Assembly: GCA_949752795.1 (NCBI GenBank)
Contig: OX457068.1
Location: forward strand, 54,402,516 to 54,466,515
Direction: 5' to 3'
DNA: 64,000 bases
From: Hyperoodon ampullatus
Taxonomy: Eukaryota > Chordata > Mammalia > Artiodactyla > Ziphiidae
Made by a program: the position numbers and the translations under genes. The notes beneath the pieces were generated by a model. The model did not search any database and was not told the origin of the DNA. It saw only the letters and a list, made by a program, of their open reading frames with translations. Positions 1-11,010 of the stretch are shown here, piece after piece (the stretch's first letter is position 1; every line of letters starts with the position of its first letter).

Positions 1-810
1 GACAAATATAGACACTAGCAAACTGGGAATTATCCAGAAGAAAAATGATCAGGATATGGATGTATCTTCAAGCATAGTGCATCAAAGAAACTGAAAGAGA
101 CTGGAAGTTCAGACTGGAAGAAAGGTTTCTGGGATACTTCATGACTGCATTGAAGGGAAATTTTTTTAATAAACAAGGAGATTAGATGCTCTCATTCTGA
201 AAGCAAAATTAAGGCACCTGAATGGTTGTTTTTATTGGTTAGTGAATTCTACAGTAGGACAGTGTTCAAGCCAAGATTGAATGATGTCTAAGTGAAGGTG
301 GAGGGCCAAATACTGATTTAAGGGGAGGCTGAAAAGGGTGACCTCCTGGTTCTTTTACTTTAATCCTAGTGATACATCTATCAAGAGGTTTACAATCTAC
401 TGGAATATTTAAGATGGAGGAGAAGTGAACTATCTTGGAAAGTGGTAAGTGGTATGGTGTTCTAGAAAATTTTCTTTCAAATGAAGCAAAGGTCTTTTTT
501 CAAATAATTCTTTGAAAAATTAAATGTGTTAAATTTGTGCCCCTTTGGTAAAGTCTGGCCCATTCTGGATATTTAGTCAGATCTAAGTTGTAATTTAACT
601 TTCAATGTGTTATTAATGTCTCCCTTACTCAACTTTTTATATTCAAGGCTTAAATGATGCCAATAATTCAACCAGCCAAGTTCTTTGAATTTAATATCTG
701 TATTCTTGACTTGGCAAATTATTTTTGCCCCTTCAGTGGCTAAGGGGGATTCTTGAAAGTACGTTGTCATAATTAAATTTATAGAAAATATCATGGCTTA
801 TGAAGTTAAT
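1..810. other. Unique intergenic DNA
   Basis: I see no gene, exon-like open frame or recognisable repeat here. The composition is AT-rich and ordinary for mammalian intergenic DNA. Short open frames show no family resemblance. Confidence 0.5.
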
Positions 811-882
811 AGGAAATAACATTGACACTGAGATAATTCAGGATATAGGAAATAACATTGACACTGAGATAATTCAGGATAT
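811..882. repeat. Perfect 2 x 36-bp tandem duplication
   Basis: Copy 1 is 811-846 and copy 2 is 847-882. Both begin AGGAAATAAC and end TTCAGGATAT, with no mismatch between them. Perfect identity suggests a recent slippage or replication duplication, or an assembly artefact. No gene is adjacent. Confidence 0.95.
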
Positions 883-2290
883 ATGTCTCCCACTTCATGC
901 TCAGTGACAGACAGACTGTATGAATGAATCAAGCTGGGATGTGTTTCCACCCTGGATATAAGCTATGAACTGAACTCCCTGTCAATTTTTTAGGTTTTCC
1001 CAATTCCATGCTACAGCAACTTACAAGAGGAACAACTTATAATGAAGTCCCAGTGCTGCTTCTTCTTGTCCTCTAGGAATTCAGATCCTGGGCAGAGGCC
1101 ATTATCTTCCTGAACTATCACCCAGCATTTGGAATGGAAGGTTCACAGCACATGAATAATGCCACTCTAGGAGGGTAGCATCTGCATTCCCAAGCTTACC
1201 AATTCCCATATGCTTTCCTGTCTACCTGTTGTGGCAGGGCTGTAGCAAGAAGCCAATTATTTCAGAAAGCTTTTGTTTTGCACTAAGCCAGGTTCACTGA
1301 CTGCTGCACATTAATTCCTGGCTGTAGACATAATGACCACCTGGGTACTTTTCCCTGAAAATGTCAGCCCTCAGCAAAGCAACTGCTGTCCACAAAGTCT
1401 ATGACTAGTAATCAGAAAAGAGATTAATGCCCATGTTAGACTTGATTTGAGATTAATTATGATTTAACCTACCTGAAGTCTTCATAAGACTATCCAACCT
1501 GCTTCCATGGTGCAGATAGAATAATCAGCTTGTATTGCAAGAACTCAAACAACAAAGAGATGTCAATGGCAAAGATCCATGCAGGATCTTGATGATAGAA
1601 GAGAAAGGACTTCTGTTTAAATAACATAGAAAGAATAACCATGGAGAAGGGAATGGTATCTCAGAATCCTGGAGAAGAAGAAATATGGCTAGTTTGAAAA
1701 GATTTTTAATATTATAAATGCTCCAACTTGCTTTTAGCCACCAAATTTATCAGGCTCCAATTAGGAAAACCAAAAGTTTACACCTGTTATTTTAACAGTA
1801 GAATGTAATACAGGGAATCAGTTAAAGAAATATTGGAGTACTTATAAAAGGGACTACTGAGGTAACATTAAGCAGACACTAAAAAGAAGGTTCTACTCCT
1901 CAGCCCCAGGAAAAGAATTTGGAGTTGTTAGAACTTAGGCAATTGGAGGAACCCACAGAGCTGGAACCAGACTTCTGAGGAGTGAAGACTGCCCAGCTGC
2001 TGCCTCAAGAGCTGCAAAGAAGGAGCCTGTACAACTGGGATATAGTCTTCTGAGGAATGTGGGATGCTCTAGGGAGGAACAATGAGACTTGTCCTGTGAA
2101 TGGAGCTAAGTTTTTTTCAAGTTGGAATTAAGTGCTACTGGAACCAAACATTGCTGCCAGAGTAAGAAGCATCTACAAACAAAAATACAAGCAAGAGCCT
2201 CTCCCTCTTTCAGGCTTTATGTACCTCTCTAGGTATCATCAAGTAGAGTAGGAAGATGCTTTAAGAGGTAAGATATAGTAGCTTAATGAT
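883..2290. other. Unique intergenic DNA
   Basis: No coding potential or repeat family was recognised. Stops are frequent in all frames and there are no convincing splice-bounded exons. Confidence 0.45.
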
Positions 2291-2294
2291 TAGC

Positions 2295-2480
2295 ACACTC
2301 ACAATGTTAAATTTACTCTGAAACTTCATGTAATACTAACTTGGATATCTTGCAACAAGGACTTTTCAATTTACCATGTGTAAAACAAGGTACAGAAAAC
2401 TAAAGTGACTGGTTCAAGCATGCAAAACTTGAGACCTCATCTCCTACCTCCAGCCTACAGCTCTTCCTTCTCATCCAAGC
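2295..2480 (-). repeat. Possible MIR SINE fragment, antisense
   Basis: The order of a near-poly-purine 'gaaaacta' block, a 'tgactggttcaagca' block and an 'acctcatctcctacc' block resembles the reverse complement of MIR, which on that strand reads as gaggaaactgag, then aagttaagtgacttg, then gaacccaggtc. The match is heavily diverged, so this is a tentative call. Confidence 0.35.
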
Positions 2481-2639
2481 ATCTTTTCAGAACGCATTTA
2501 TTCAGTGGGAATTCATGTGATAAGATTCAGGAAGAAACAGCTCATCTTGCATTTTGTAAGCTGATGTCGAGTCCCCAAAGCTTCAACTTCTTTTGCAGAT
2601 CCTCCACACCCCTTGATCTAGCACCTTCCATCTAGCAAA

Positions 2640-3261
2640 TAGTCAGTAAAACTCGCTTCCTATTCTGAGAATTTATTTTTTTTAATATTCCAAAATCATC
2701 ATCCACGTGCTTTCCTACTTGTCGCCATTGGGAATGGTGAGGCAGGAGGACTTATTCCATTCAATTTGATAAGCAGGGAGGTTAGGTCTCTAACACTCTG
2801 GCCATTTACATGAATCACTAAACAAGTACATGAGCCAGAAATGGAAAGTAAATAGTCTATCAGAGTATCAATACATTTAGCCATACATTTAGTTCTCATG
2901 CCATTGTAATAAAATTATTCTTTTGTTTTTGACATACTATTTTAAAATTCTATTAAATCATAATGCTCAAAGTAGAGAAAAATATCCCTCTGTGCTCTTG
3001 AGTAAAGTACCAAAAAGTACAAATGGTGTTTGAGATATTGGACTGTATTTCCCCCCCATTTTTGATAGGAAATTATATCAAAAATTTAGAGAGGTGCAAG
3101 GAGGCTGAGGTTAATCTGGCTTTCAGGGAGGGTCATGATGGACACTCTATTCACTGCTGTTGTGACGGTGCAGCCTTGGGCCCCTTGAGGCCTTGGAGAA
3201 GCTCCAATTCACCATCTCTGTCCAACTTCAGCCACAAAGACCTCAGGATGAGGGCAGAGGA
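2640..3261. other. Unassigned sequence 5' of L1-A
   Basis: There is no clear repeat or gene. The last ~165 bases (3095-3261) are more GC-rich than the flank and run straight into the L1-A 5' end without a visible target-site duplication at that junction. They could be ordinary flank, an older repeat, or 5' sequence co-mobilised with the L1. Confidence 0.4.
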
Positions 3262-3398
3262 CCAGAGGGGCACCTTCAAGATGACAGAGCAGTAAGACAT
3301 GGAGATCTCCTCCCGCCTCACAAATACATCAAAACTACATCTACATGTGGAACAACTCCTACAGAACACCTACTGAACGTTAGCAGAAAATCTCAGAC

Positions 3399-3418
3399 TT
3401 CCCAAAAGACACCCTCAG
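3399..3418 (+). other. Exon-exon-like junction in the L1-A 5'UTR (3408|3409)
   Basis: L1-A reads CCCAAAAG|ACACCCTC. In L1-B the left half is followed by GTAAGA at 24296 and the right half is preceded by AG at 25154-25155, giving an 860-bp GT...AG segment absent from L1-A. Removal exactly at AG|GTAAGA ... AG| is the signature of splicing before reverse transcription. Human L1 is known to produce such spliced integrated copies. Both edges share AAAAG in L1-B, so a microhomology deletion is also possible. Confidence 0.75.
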
Positions 3419-3748
3419 GCGACCTACACACAGAGGCAGGGCCAAATCCACAGCTGAACGACAGGAGCTCTGTGAACAAAGAAGAGAAAAGGAAATTTCT
3501 CCCAGCAGCCTCTGGAGCAGCCGATTAAATCTCCACAATCAACTTGATGTACCCTCTATGTGTGGAAAACCTAAATGGACAACGAGTCATCCCAAAATTG
3601 AGGGCATGGACTTTGGGAACAATTGTAGACTTGGAGTTTGCTTTTTGCATCAATTTGTTTCTGGTTTTATGTTTATCTAAGTTTAGTATTTAGAGCTTAT
3701 TATCGATGGTAGGTTTTGTTTAATGATTTTGATGTTCTATTCCTTTTT

Positions 3749-3751
<3 letters not shown>

Positions 3752-3810
<59 letters not shown>
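3752..3810. repeat. (TA)n dinucleotide microsatellite, ~29 copies
   Basis: An uninterrupted TA run inside the L1-A 5'UTR, followed by CATATATT. The corresponding place in L1-B (about 25370) has only a few TA units, so the tract expanded after insertion. Confidence 0.97.
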
Positions 3811-3816
<6 letters not shown>

Positions 3817-4084
3817 TTCCTTTTTCTCTTTTTGTGCATGTCTATGTGTATGCTTCTTTGTGTGATTTTGTCTGTGCAGCTTTGTTTTTGCCATTTGTCC
3901 TAGGGCTCTAACTGTCTGGTTTTCTTTTTGTTGATGTTTTTTAAGTATACTTTTTAGTGCTGTTATCATTGGTGGATTTGTTTTTTGGTTTGGTTGTGCT
4001 CTTCTTCCTTTCTCTCATTTTTTAAAATTACTTTCAATTACAAATTTATTTTCTGTTTTAATAACTTTATTTTATTTAATAATT

Positions 4085-4085
4085 T

Positions 4086-4133
<48 letters not shown>

Positions 4134-4135
4134 TT
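4085..4135. repeat. (CTTT)n microsatellite in the L1-A 5'UTR
   Basis: A pure CTTT tract of about 12 units. The L1-B 5'UTR has a shorter, interrupted version at about 25566-25606, which points to an ancestral polypyrimidine tract of this L1 family that expands locally. Confidence 0.95.
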
Positions 4136-4651
4136 TCACCATTTTCTTCTAAGCCTTGTGACAGATGGGGTGTTGGTACTCTGGCCGGGTGTCAGACCTG
4201 ATCATCTGAGCGGTAGAGCCGAGTTCAGGACATTGGCAGACCAGGGACCTCCTGGCCCTATGTAATATCAAAGAGTGTAAGCTCTCCCAGATATCTCTGT
4301 CTCAATGCTAAGACCCAGATCCAATCAACGAGGAGCAAGCTACAGTGGTGGACACCCTATGCCAAACAACTAGCAAGACAGGAACCCAAACTCAACCATT
4401 AGAAGAGAGGCTGCTTAAAATCTTAATAATTTAACAGACACCTCAAAACACACCACCTGGTGTGGTCCTGCTCACCAGAAAGACAAGATCCAGCCTCATC
4501 CACCCAATCACAGGCACCAGTCCCCTACACCAGGAGGCCTACACATCTCACTGAACCAACCTGACCCACTGGGGGCAGACCCCAAAAACAATGGGAAATA
4601 CAAACCTGCAGCCAGTGAAAGAGAGAACCCAAATACAGTCAGTTAAGCAAA

Positions 4652-5542
4652 ATGAGGAAACAAAGAAATACAGAGCAGATGAACGAGCAAGGTAAACACA
4701 CACCAGACTAAACAAATGAAGAGGAAATAGGCAGTCTACTTGAAAAAGAATTCAGAGTAATGATAGTAAGGATGATACAAAATTTTGGAAATAGAATGGA
4801 GAAAATAAAAGAAACGTTTAACAAGGACCTAGAAAAACTAAAGAGCAAACAAACAAAGATGAACAACACAATAAATGAAATTAGAAATTCTCTAGAAGGA
4901 ATCAATAGTAGAATAACTGAGGCAGAAGAATGGATATGTGATCTGGGAGATAAAATAGTGGAAATAATGACCACAGAGCAGAATAAAGAAAACAGAATGA
5001 AAAGAATTGAGGACAAATTAAGAGACCTCTGGGACAATATTAGATGCACCAATATTCGAATTATAGGGGTCCCAGAAGAAGAAGAGTAAAAGAAAGGGAC
5101 TAAGAAAATATTTGAAGAAATTATAGTTGAAAACTTACCTAATATGGATAAGAAATAGCCAATCCAGTCCATGAGCACAGAGAGTCCCATACAGGATAAA
5201 TCCAAGGAGAAACATGCGAAGACACATATTAATCAAACTATCAAAAATTAATACAAGAAAAAAATATTAAAAGCAGCAAGGGAAAAGCAACAATTAACAT
5301 ACATGGGAATCCCCATAAGGTTAACAGATGATCTTTCAACAGAAACACTGCAAGCCATAAGGGAGTGGCAGAACACATGTAAAGTGATGAAATGGAAAAA
5401 CCTACAACCAAGTTTACTCTACACAACAAGGATCTCATTCAGATTCAACAGAGAAATTAAAATCTTTACAGAGAAGCAAAAGCTAAGAGAATTCAGCACC
5501 ACCAAACCAACTCTACAACATATGCTAAAGGAACTTCTCTAG
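4652..5542 (+). pseudogene. L1-A ORF1 (RNA-binding chaperone), disrupted
   Basis: L1 ORF1p is a trimeric coiled-coil RNA chaperone that coats L1 RNA. The ATG at 4652 opens the frame MRKQRN, but an in-frame TAA follows after 19 codons (about 4709). The body is recognisable: heptad-rich coiled coil and start of the RRM in 4760-5086 (ITEAEEWICDLGDKIVEI, then IRIIGVPEEEE), cut by TAA at 5087-5089 where the family has a Lys codon. A further TAG sits near 5157. The C-terminal domain resumes at about 5303 (GIPIRLTDDLSTETLQA) and ends KELL-stop at 5540-5542. The reading frame otherwise stays aligned, so point mutations rather than large rearrangements killed it. Confidence 0.93.
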
Positions 5543-5600
5543 ACAGGAAATACAAGAGAAGGAAAATACTTACAATAACAAACCCAAAACAATTAAGAAA

Positions 5601-8600
5601 ATGGTAATAGGAATATACATATTAATAACTACCTTAAATGTAAATGGATTAAATGCTCCAACCAAAACACACAGACTGGCTGAATGGATACAAAAACAGG
5701 ACCTGTATATATGCTCTCTACTAGAGACCCAATTCAGACCTAAGGAAACATACAGAATGAAAGTGAGGGGATGGAAAAATATATTATATGCAAATGGAAA
5801 TCAAAATAAAGTTGGAGTAACAATTCTCATATCAGACAAAATAGACGGTAAAATAAAGAATGTTACAAGAGACAAAGAAGGACACTATATAATGATCAAG
5901 ACATCAATTCAGGAGGAATATATAACAATTGTAAATATATATGCACCCAACATAGGAGCATCTCAATACATAAGGCAAATGCTAACAGCCATAAAAGGGG
6001 AAATCGACAGTAAGACAATTATAATAGGGGATTTTAACACCCCAGTTTCACGAATGGACAGATCATCCAAAATGAAAATAAATAAGGAAATGCAAGCTTT
6101 AAATGATATATTAAACAAGATGGACTTAATTGATATTTATAGGACATTCCATCCAAAAACAACAGATTACACTTTTTTCTCAAGTTCTCATGGGACGTTC
6201 TCCAGAATAGATCATATTTGGGACACAAATCAAGCTATGGTAAATTTAAGAAAAGTGAAATTATATCAAGTATCTTTTCAGACTACGACACTGTGAGACT
6301 AGATACCAATCACAGGAAAAAACCTGTAAAAAATACAAACACTTGGAGGCTAAACAACACACTACTAAATAACCAAGAGGTCACTGAAGAAATCAAAGAG
6401 GAAATCAAAAAATACATAGAAACAAATGACAATGAATACGCAATGACCCAAACCTATGGGATTCAGCAATAGCAGTTCTAACAGGGAAGTTTATAACAAT
6501 ACAATCCTATCTCAAGAAACAAGAAACATCTCAAATACCCAACCTAAACTTCCACCTAATGCAATTAGAGAAAGAAGAACAAAAAAACCCCAAATTAGCA
6601 GAAGGAAACAAATCATAAAGAACAGATCAGAAATAAATGAAAAAGAAATGAAAGAAATGATAGCAAATATCAATAAAACTAAAAGCTAGTTCTTTATAAA
6701 GATAAACAAAATTGATAAACCATTAACCAGACTGATCAAGAAAAAAGGCAGAAGACTCAAATCAACAGAATTAGAAATGAAAAAGCAGTAACAACTGTCA
6801 CTGTTAAAATACAAAAGATCATGAGCGATTACTACAAGCAACAATTTGCCAATACCATGGACAACCTGGAAGAAATGGATAAACTCTTAGAAAGCACAAC
6901 CATCTGAGATGGAACCAAGAAGAAATAGAAAATATAAACAGACCAATCACAAGCACTGAAATTGAAACTGTGATTAAAAATCTTCCAACAAACAAAGCCC
7001 AGGACCAGATGGCTTCACAGACAAATTCTATCAAACATTTAGAGAAGAGCTAACGCCTATCCTTCTCAAACTCTTCCAAAATATAGAAGAGGGAAAAACA
7101 CTCCCAAACTCATTCTATGAGGCCACCATCACCCAGATGCCAAAACCAGACAAAGATGATACAAAAAGAGAAAACTGCAGGCCAATATCACTGATGAACA
7201 TGGATGCAAAAGTCCTCAACAAAATACGAGCAAACAGAATCCACAGCACATTTAAAGGATCATACACCATTATAAAGCTGGAATTATCCCAGGAATGCAA
7301 GCATTCTTCAATATACACCAATCAATCAATATGATAAACCATATTAACAAATTGATTGAGAAAAAGCACATGATCATCTCAATAGATTCAGAGAAAGCTT
7401 TCGACAAAATTCAACACCCTTTTATGATAAAAACCCTGCAGAAAGTAGGCACAGAGGGAACTTTCCTCAACAAAATAAAGGCCATATATGGCAAACCCAC
7501 AGCCAACATCATCCTCAGTGGTGAAAAACTGAAACCATTTCCACTAAGATCAGGAACAACTCACGGTTGCCCACTCTCACCACTATTATTCAACATGGTT
7601 TTGGAACTTTTAGCCACAGCCATCAGAGAAGACAAAGAAATAAAAGGAATCCAAATCAGAAAAGAAGAAATAAAGCTGTCACTGTTTGCAGATGACATGA
7701 TACTATACATAGAGAATCCTAAAGATGCTATGAGAAAATTACTAGAGCTAATCAATGAATGTGGTTAAGTAGCAGGATACAAAATTAATGTACAGAAATC
7801 TCTTGCATTCCTATACACTACTGATGAAAAATCTGAAAGAGAGATTAAAGAAACACCTCCATTTACTACTGCAACAAAAAGAATAAAGACCAGGAATAAA
7901 CCTACCTAAGGAGACAAAAGACTGGCATGTAGCAAACTATAAGACACTAATAAAAGAAATTAAATTTGATACAAACAGATGGAGATATATACCATGTTCT
8001 TGGATTGGAAGAATCAACATTGTAAAAATTACTCTGCTACCCAAAATGATCTACAGATTCAGTGAAATCCTTATCAAGCTACAAATGGCTTTTTTCACAG
8101 AACTAGAAGAAAATATTTCACAATTTTTATGGAAACACAAAAGGCTCAGAGTATCCAAAGGAATCCCGAGAAAGAAAAACAGAGCTGGAAGAATCAGGCT
8201 CCCTGACTTCACACTATACTACAAAACTCCAGAAAACAAGATAGTATGGTACTCGCACAAAAACAGAAATATAGATCAATGGAACAGGATACAAAACCCA
8301 GAGAAAATCCCACGTACATATGGTCACCTTATCTTGGAGAAAGGAGACAGGAATATACAATGGAGAAAAGTTAGCCTCTTCAATAACTGGTCCTGCAAAA
8401 ACTGGACAGCTACTTGTAAGAGAATGAAATTAGAACACTCCCTAACACCATACACAAAAATAAACTCAAACTGGATTAAGGACCTAAACATAAGGCCAGA
8501 CACTATAAAACTCTTAGAAGAAACATAGGCAGGACACTCTATGACATAAGTCACAGCAAGATCCTTTTTGACCCACCTCCTAGAGAAATGAAAATAAAAA

Positions 8601-9396
8601 CAAAAATAAACAAAAGGGACCTAAGGAAACTTAAAAGCTTTTGCACAACAATGGAAACCATAAACAAGACGAAAAGACAACCCTCAGAATGGGAGAAAAT
8701 ATTTTCAAATGAAGCAACCGACCAAAGATTAATCTCCAATATATACATGCAGCTCAATATCAAAATAAAGCAAACAACCCAATCCAAAAATTGGCAGAAG
8801 GCCTAAATAGTCATTTCTCCAGAGAAGATACACAGACTGCCAAGGAGCACATGAAAGATGCTCAACATCACTAATCATTAGAGAAATGCAAATCAAAACT
8901 ACAATGAAGTGTCACCTCCCTCCAGTCAGAATGGCCATCATCAAGAAAACTACAAACAATAAATGCTGGAGAGGGTGTGGAGAAAAGGGCACCCTCTTAC
9001 ACTGTTGGTGCGAATGTAATTTGATATAGTTACTATGGGAAAAAGTATGGAGTTTCCTTCAGAAACTAAAAATAGAACTACCAAATGACTCAGCAATCCC
9101 ACTACTGGACATATACCCTGAGAAAGCCATAATTCAAAAAGAGTCATGTACAAAATTTTTCACTGCAGCACTGTTTACAATAGCCAGGGCATGGAAGCAA
9201 CCTAAGTGTCCATCGACAGATGAATGGATAAAGAAGATTTGACACATATACACAATGGAATAATACTCAGCCATAAAAAGAAATGACATTGATATTTTTG
9301 AAGTGAGGTGGATGGACCTAGAGTTTGTCATACAGAGTGAAGTAATCAGAAATAGAAAAATAAATACTGTATGCTAACACATATATATGGAATTAA
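5601..9396 (+). pseudogene. L1-A ORF2 (endonuclease + reverse transcriptase), disrupted
   Basis: L1 ORF2p nicks target DNA and copies L1 RNA in place. The ATG at 5601 starts a 207-codon intact stretch of APE-type endonuclease: LNVNGLNAP, a metal-binding Glu in LLETQF, NIYAPN, GDFN (6028-6039) and SRIDHI. A one-base loss near 6220 shifts the frame. The final catalytic SDH motif then reads SDYD, so its His is lost. A TAG follows at 6470-6472. The reverse transcriptase core (7295-7765) keeps motif A ([11 protein letters not shown]) and FADD (7687-7698), then stops at 7766. Later pieces at 8046-8525 and 8588-8803 match the C-terminal region. The CX3CX7HX4C motif is intact at 8964-9017 (CWRGC ... 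HCWCEC). The family end would fall near 9394-9396. Confidence 0.95.
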
Positions 9397-9755
9397 AAAA
9401 AATGTTTCTGAAGAACTTAGGGGCAGGACAGGAATATAGATGCAGACATAGAGAATGGACTTGAGGACATGGGGAAGGGGAAGGGTAAACTGGGACAATG
9501 TGAGAGAGTGGCATGGGCATATATACACTACCAAACATAAAATAGATACCTAGTGGGAAACAGCCGTATATCACAGGGAGATCAGCTCGGTGCTTTGTTT
9601 CCACCTAAAGGAGTGGGATAAGGAGGGTGGGAGGAAGACACAAGAGAGAGGAGACATGGGGATGTATGTATGTGTATAGCTGATTCACTTTGTTATACAG
9701 CAGAAACTAACAGACCATTGTAAAACTATTATACTCCAATAAAGATTTTAAAAAA
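9397..9755 (+). other. L1-A 3'UTR, polyadenylation signal and A-rich end
   Basis: This segment aligns by eye with the L1-B 3'UTR (28716-29084): a GGGGCAGGACAGGAAT block, GTGGGAAACAGCCG and GGGAGATCAGCTCGGTGCTTTG. AATAAA lies at 9738-9743, followed by a short A-rich tail. It ends abruptly in non-L1 sequence at about 9756. Confidence 0.9.
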
Positions 9756-9790
9756 TAAATGTGTTGAGATAATATAAAGAATTTAGCAGG

Positions 9791-10540
9791 AAAAATATGT
9801 GACACTTTGGAGAAGAAATATGCGAATTCAGTAACAAGGACTTTTTTTTTTAATCTGTCTTTTTCTTCAGGTTAACACTATTTACATATTCACTAATTTT
9901 ACAAGGAGACCTTTTAACCATATCAATAGGTCAATAAATCCATGACTTTAATGGGATGGTACTTCGTTCAGTCTTTATATGAGTGTTTCCTTGGATGCTG
10001 TGTTATTTTGCTCTAAATGCTGCTACTAAAGAAATTTTTACCTACTGCTCAGGATGTTTAGCATGTTGATCAGTCCAACAAATGAGGAAGCTTTGTAGAC
10101 TTGGGTACAACCTGAATCTATTCAAATTAATGAATTAAATGAGATGAGCATTCTGATTTCTTGAGATTCAAACCAGCTTTCTTACTATTTGTTATCTCCA
10201 TGTTTCCTGAGGTGCTGGTTCCCATCTCTGGGCCTTTTCTTCCTTTATCTTCCACCTGGATCGTCTCCACCAACATTCTCCACCTAAGAACAAATCCACC
10301 CTTTTCTGAAGACCCACTGTATGGTCCAGTTCCTTTTCAATGTCCTCCCATATGATCCACTGTTCATTATTCTCTCCCTTCTTAGAAATCTTAAGAAAGA
10401 TTTTCATTGCATCTCTATCATCAACCTCCCATTGTACCAGCTGACCAGATAATAAGCACCAGGTATATTCTGAATGCCCTCTTGCTGGGATCATCAGTGT
10501 GCATATTCATAACTAGAACGATTTCCTGCTTTTATACAGC
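9791..10540. other. Unassigned intergenic DNA
   Basis: No repeat or gene was recognised. An antisense open frame of 100 codons at 10192-10494 has no recognisable domain, and its composition looks like chance. Confidence 0.4.
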
Positions 10541-10544
10541 AATT

Positions 10545-10740
10545 GACAAATGCCAAAGGAGTTCAACAAATATTATTTCTCTGAATCATGTGGGAACTAT
10601 GAAAGCTAGATACTGTCATTTTCCTATAATTAAATAAAGAAACCGAGACTCTTATTGGTTAAGGGAATATCTCATCGTAAGAGTCAGGAAATGAAGAGTT
10701 AAGACTAGATACCAGAGTCTGAAAATAAGTCCAAAGGTGT
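10545..10740 (-). repeat. MIR SINE, antisense
   Basis: Read on the plus strand this has the reversed MIR order: an 'actgtcatttt' block, 'aaataaagaaaccgagact', 'ggttaagggaatat', then a 'gagtcaggaaatgaag...actagatac' block. This is an ancient tRNA-derived SINE remnant, strongly diverged. Confidence 0.55.
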
Positions 10741-10904
10741 TTTAGTTACAAATTTTAAGATTTGTTTCTCTATCTTTTATCCTAGGAGAAATTTACTGAA
10801 TCAATTCTAAATGAAAGCAGGGTGGGGGATAGTATAAAAAAAGGCTGTGGTTTTTCACAAAGTACGTGTTTTACAAATTTCTTTCATCAGAATGTCCTAA
10901 ATAT

Positions 10905-11010
10905 TTCTGTTTAAAATTCAGATACCCAGGGACCCATTGAAACCTGATAAATCAGATCTCTTGGTGCAGGCCCTAAGAATTAGCATTCTATTTCAAAATT
11001 TACTGATAGT
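10905..11010. repeat. MER5A-like hAT DNA-transposon remnant
   Basis: The blocks 'tttaaaattcagatacccaggg', 'aaatcagatctcttggtgcaggccc' and 'agaattagcattct' follow the interior of the MER5A non-autonomous hAT-Charlie element. Both ends are eroded and no terminal inverted repeats remain. Confidence 0.42.

Larger units (their letters stand above)
3262..4651 (+). promoter_or_regulatory. L1-A 5'UTR / internal promoter (spliced-like form)
   Basis: The region begins with a TTCAAGATG-type start shared with L1-B (24162), then a segment shared with the first ~140 bp of the L1-B 5'UTR. It jumps at 3408/3409 to the L1-B segment beginning near 25156. In L1s the 5' end holds the RNA polymerase II promoter, with a YY1-type AAGATGG core. 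Here the core reads AAGATGAC, so the ATGG of the YY1 site is lost, whereas L1-B keeps AAGATGG. The 3' half contains a (TA)n tract and a (CTTT)n tract before ORF1. Activity is unlikely. Confidence 0.8.
3262..9755 (+). mobile_element. L1-A: near full-length L1 retrotransposon (decayed)
   Basis: This is a LINE-1 element in sense orientation with all parts in order: 5'UTR (3262-4651), ORF1 (4652-5542), 58-bp inter-ORF spacer, ORF2 (5601 to about 9396), and a 3'UTR with AATAAA at 9738-9743 and a short A-rich tail. Translated segments match L1 ORF1p, the endonuclease, the reverse transcriptase with FADD, and the C-terminal Cys-rich segment. It is about 6.5 kb, shorter than expected because ~860 bp is missing from the 5'UTR at 3408/3409 (see that entry). 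Both ORFs carry stops and frameshifts, so it cannot move on its own. Compared with L1-B it keeps the reverse transcriptase but has the shorter 5'UTR. No clean target-site duplication was found at its ends. Confidence 0.96.

Noticed and set aside
3700..3969. Open frames with Tyr-Ile repeats
   Set aside because: Direct translation of the TA microsatellite; the same applies near 31062 and 59463.
4708..5205. 165-codon antisense open frame over L1-A ORF1
   Set aside because: It is the complementary shadow of the A-rich ORF1 coding strand, giving a Ser/Phe/Leu-rich translation.
6456..6689. 77-codon open frame in L1-A
   Set aside because: It lies in the wrong frame relative to L1 ORF2 linker coding, so it is a shadow frame created by decay.
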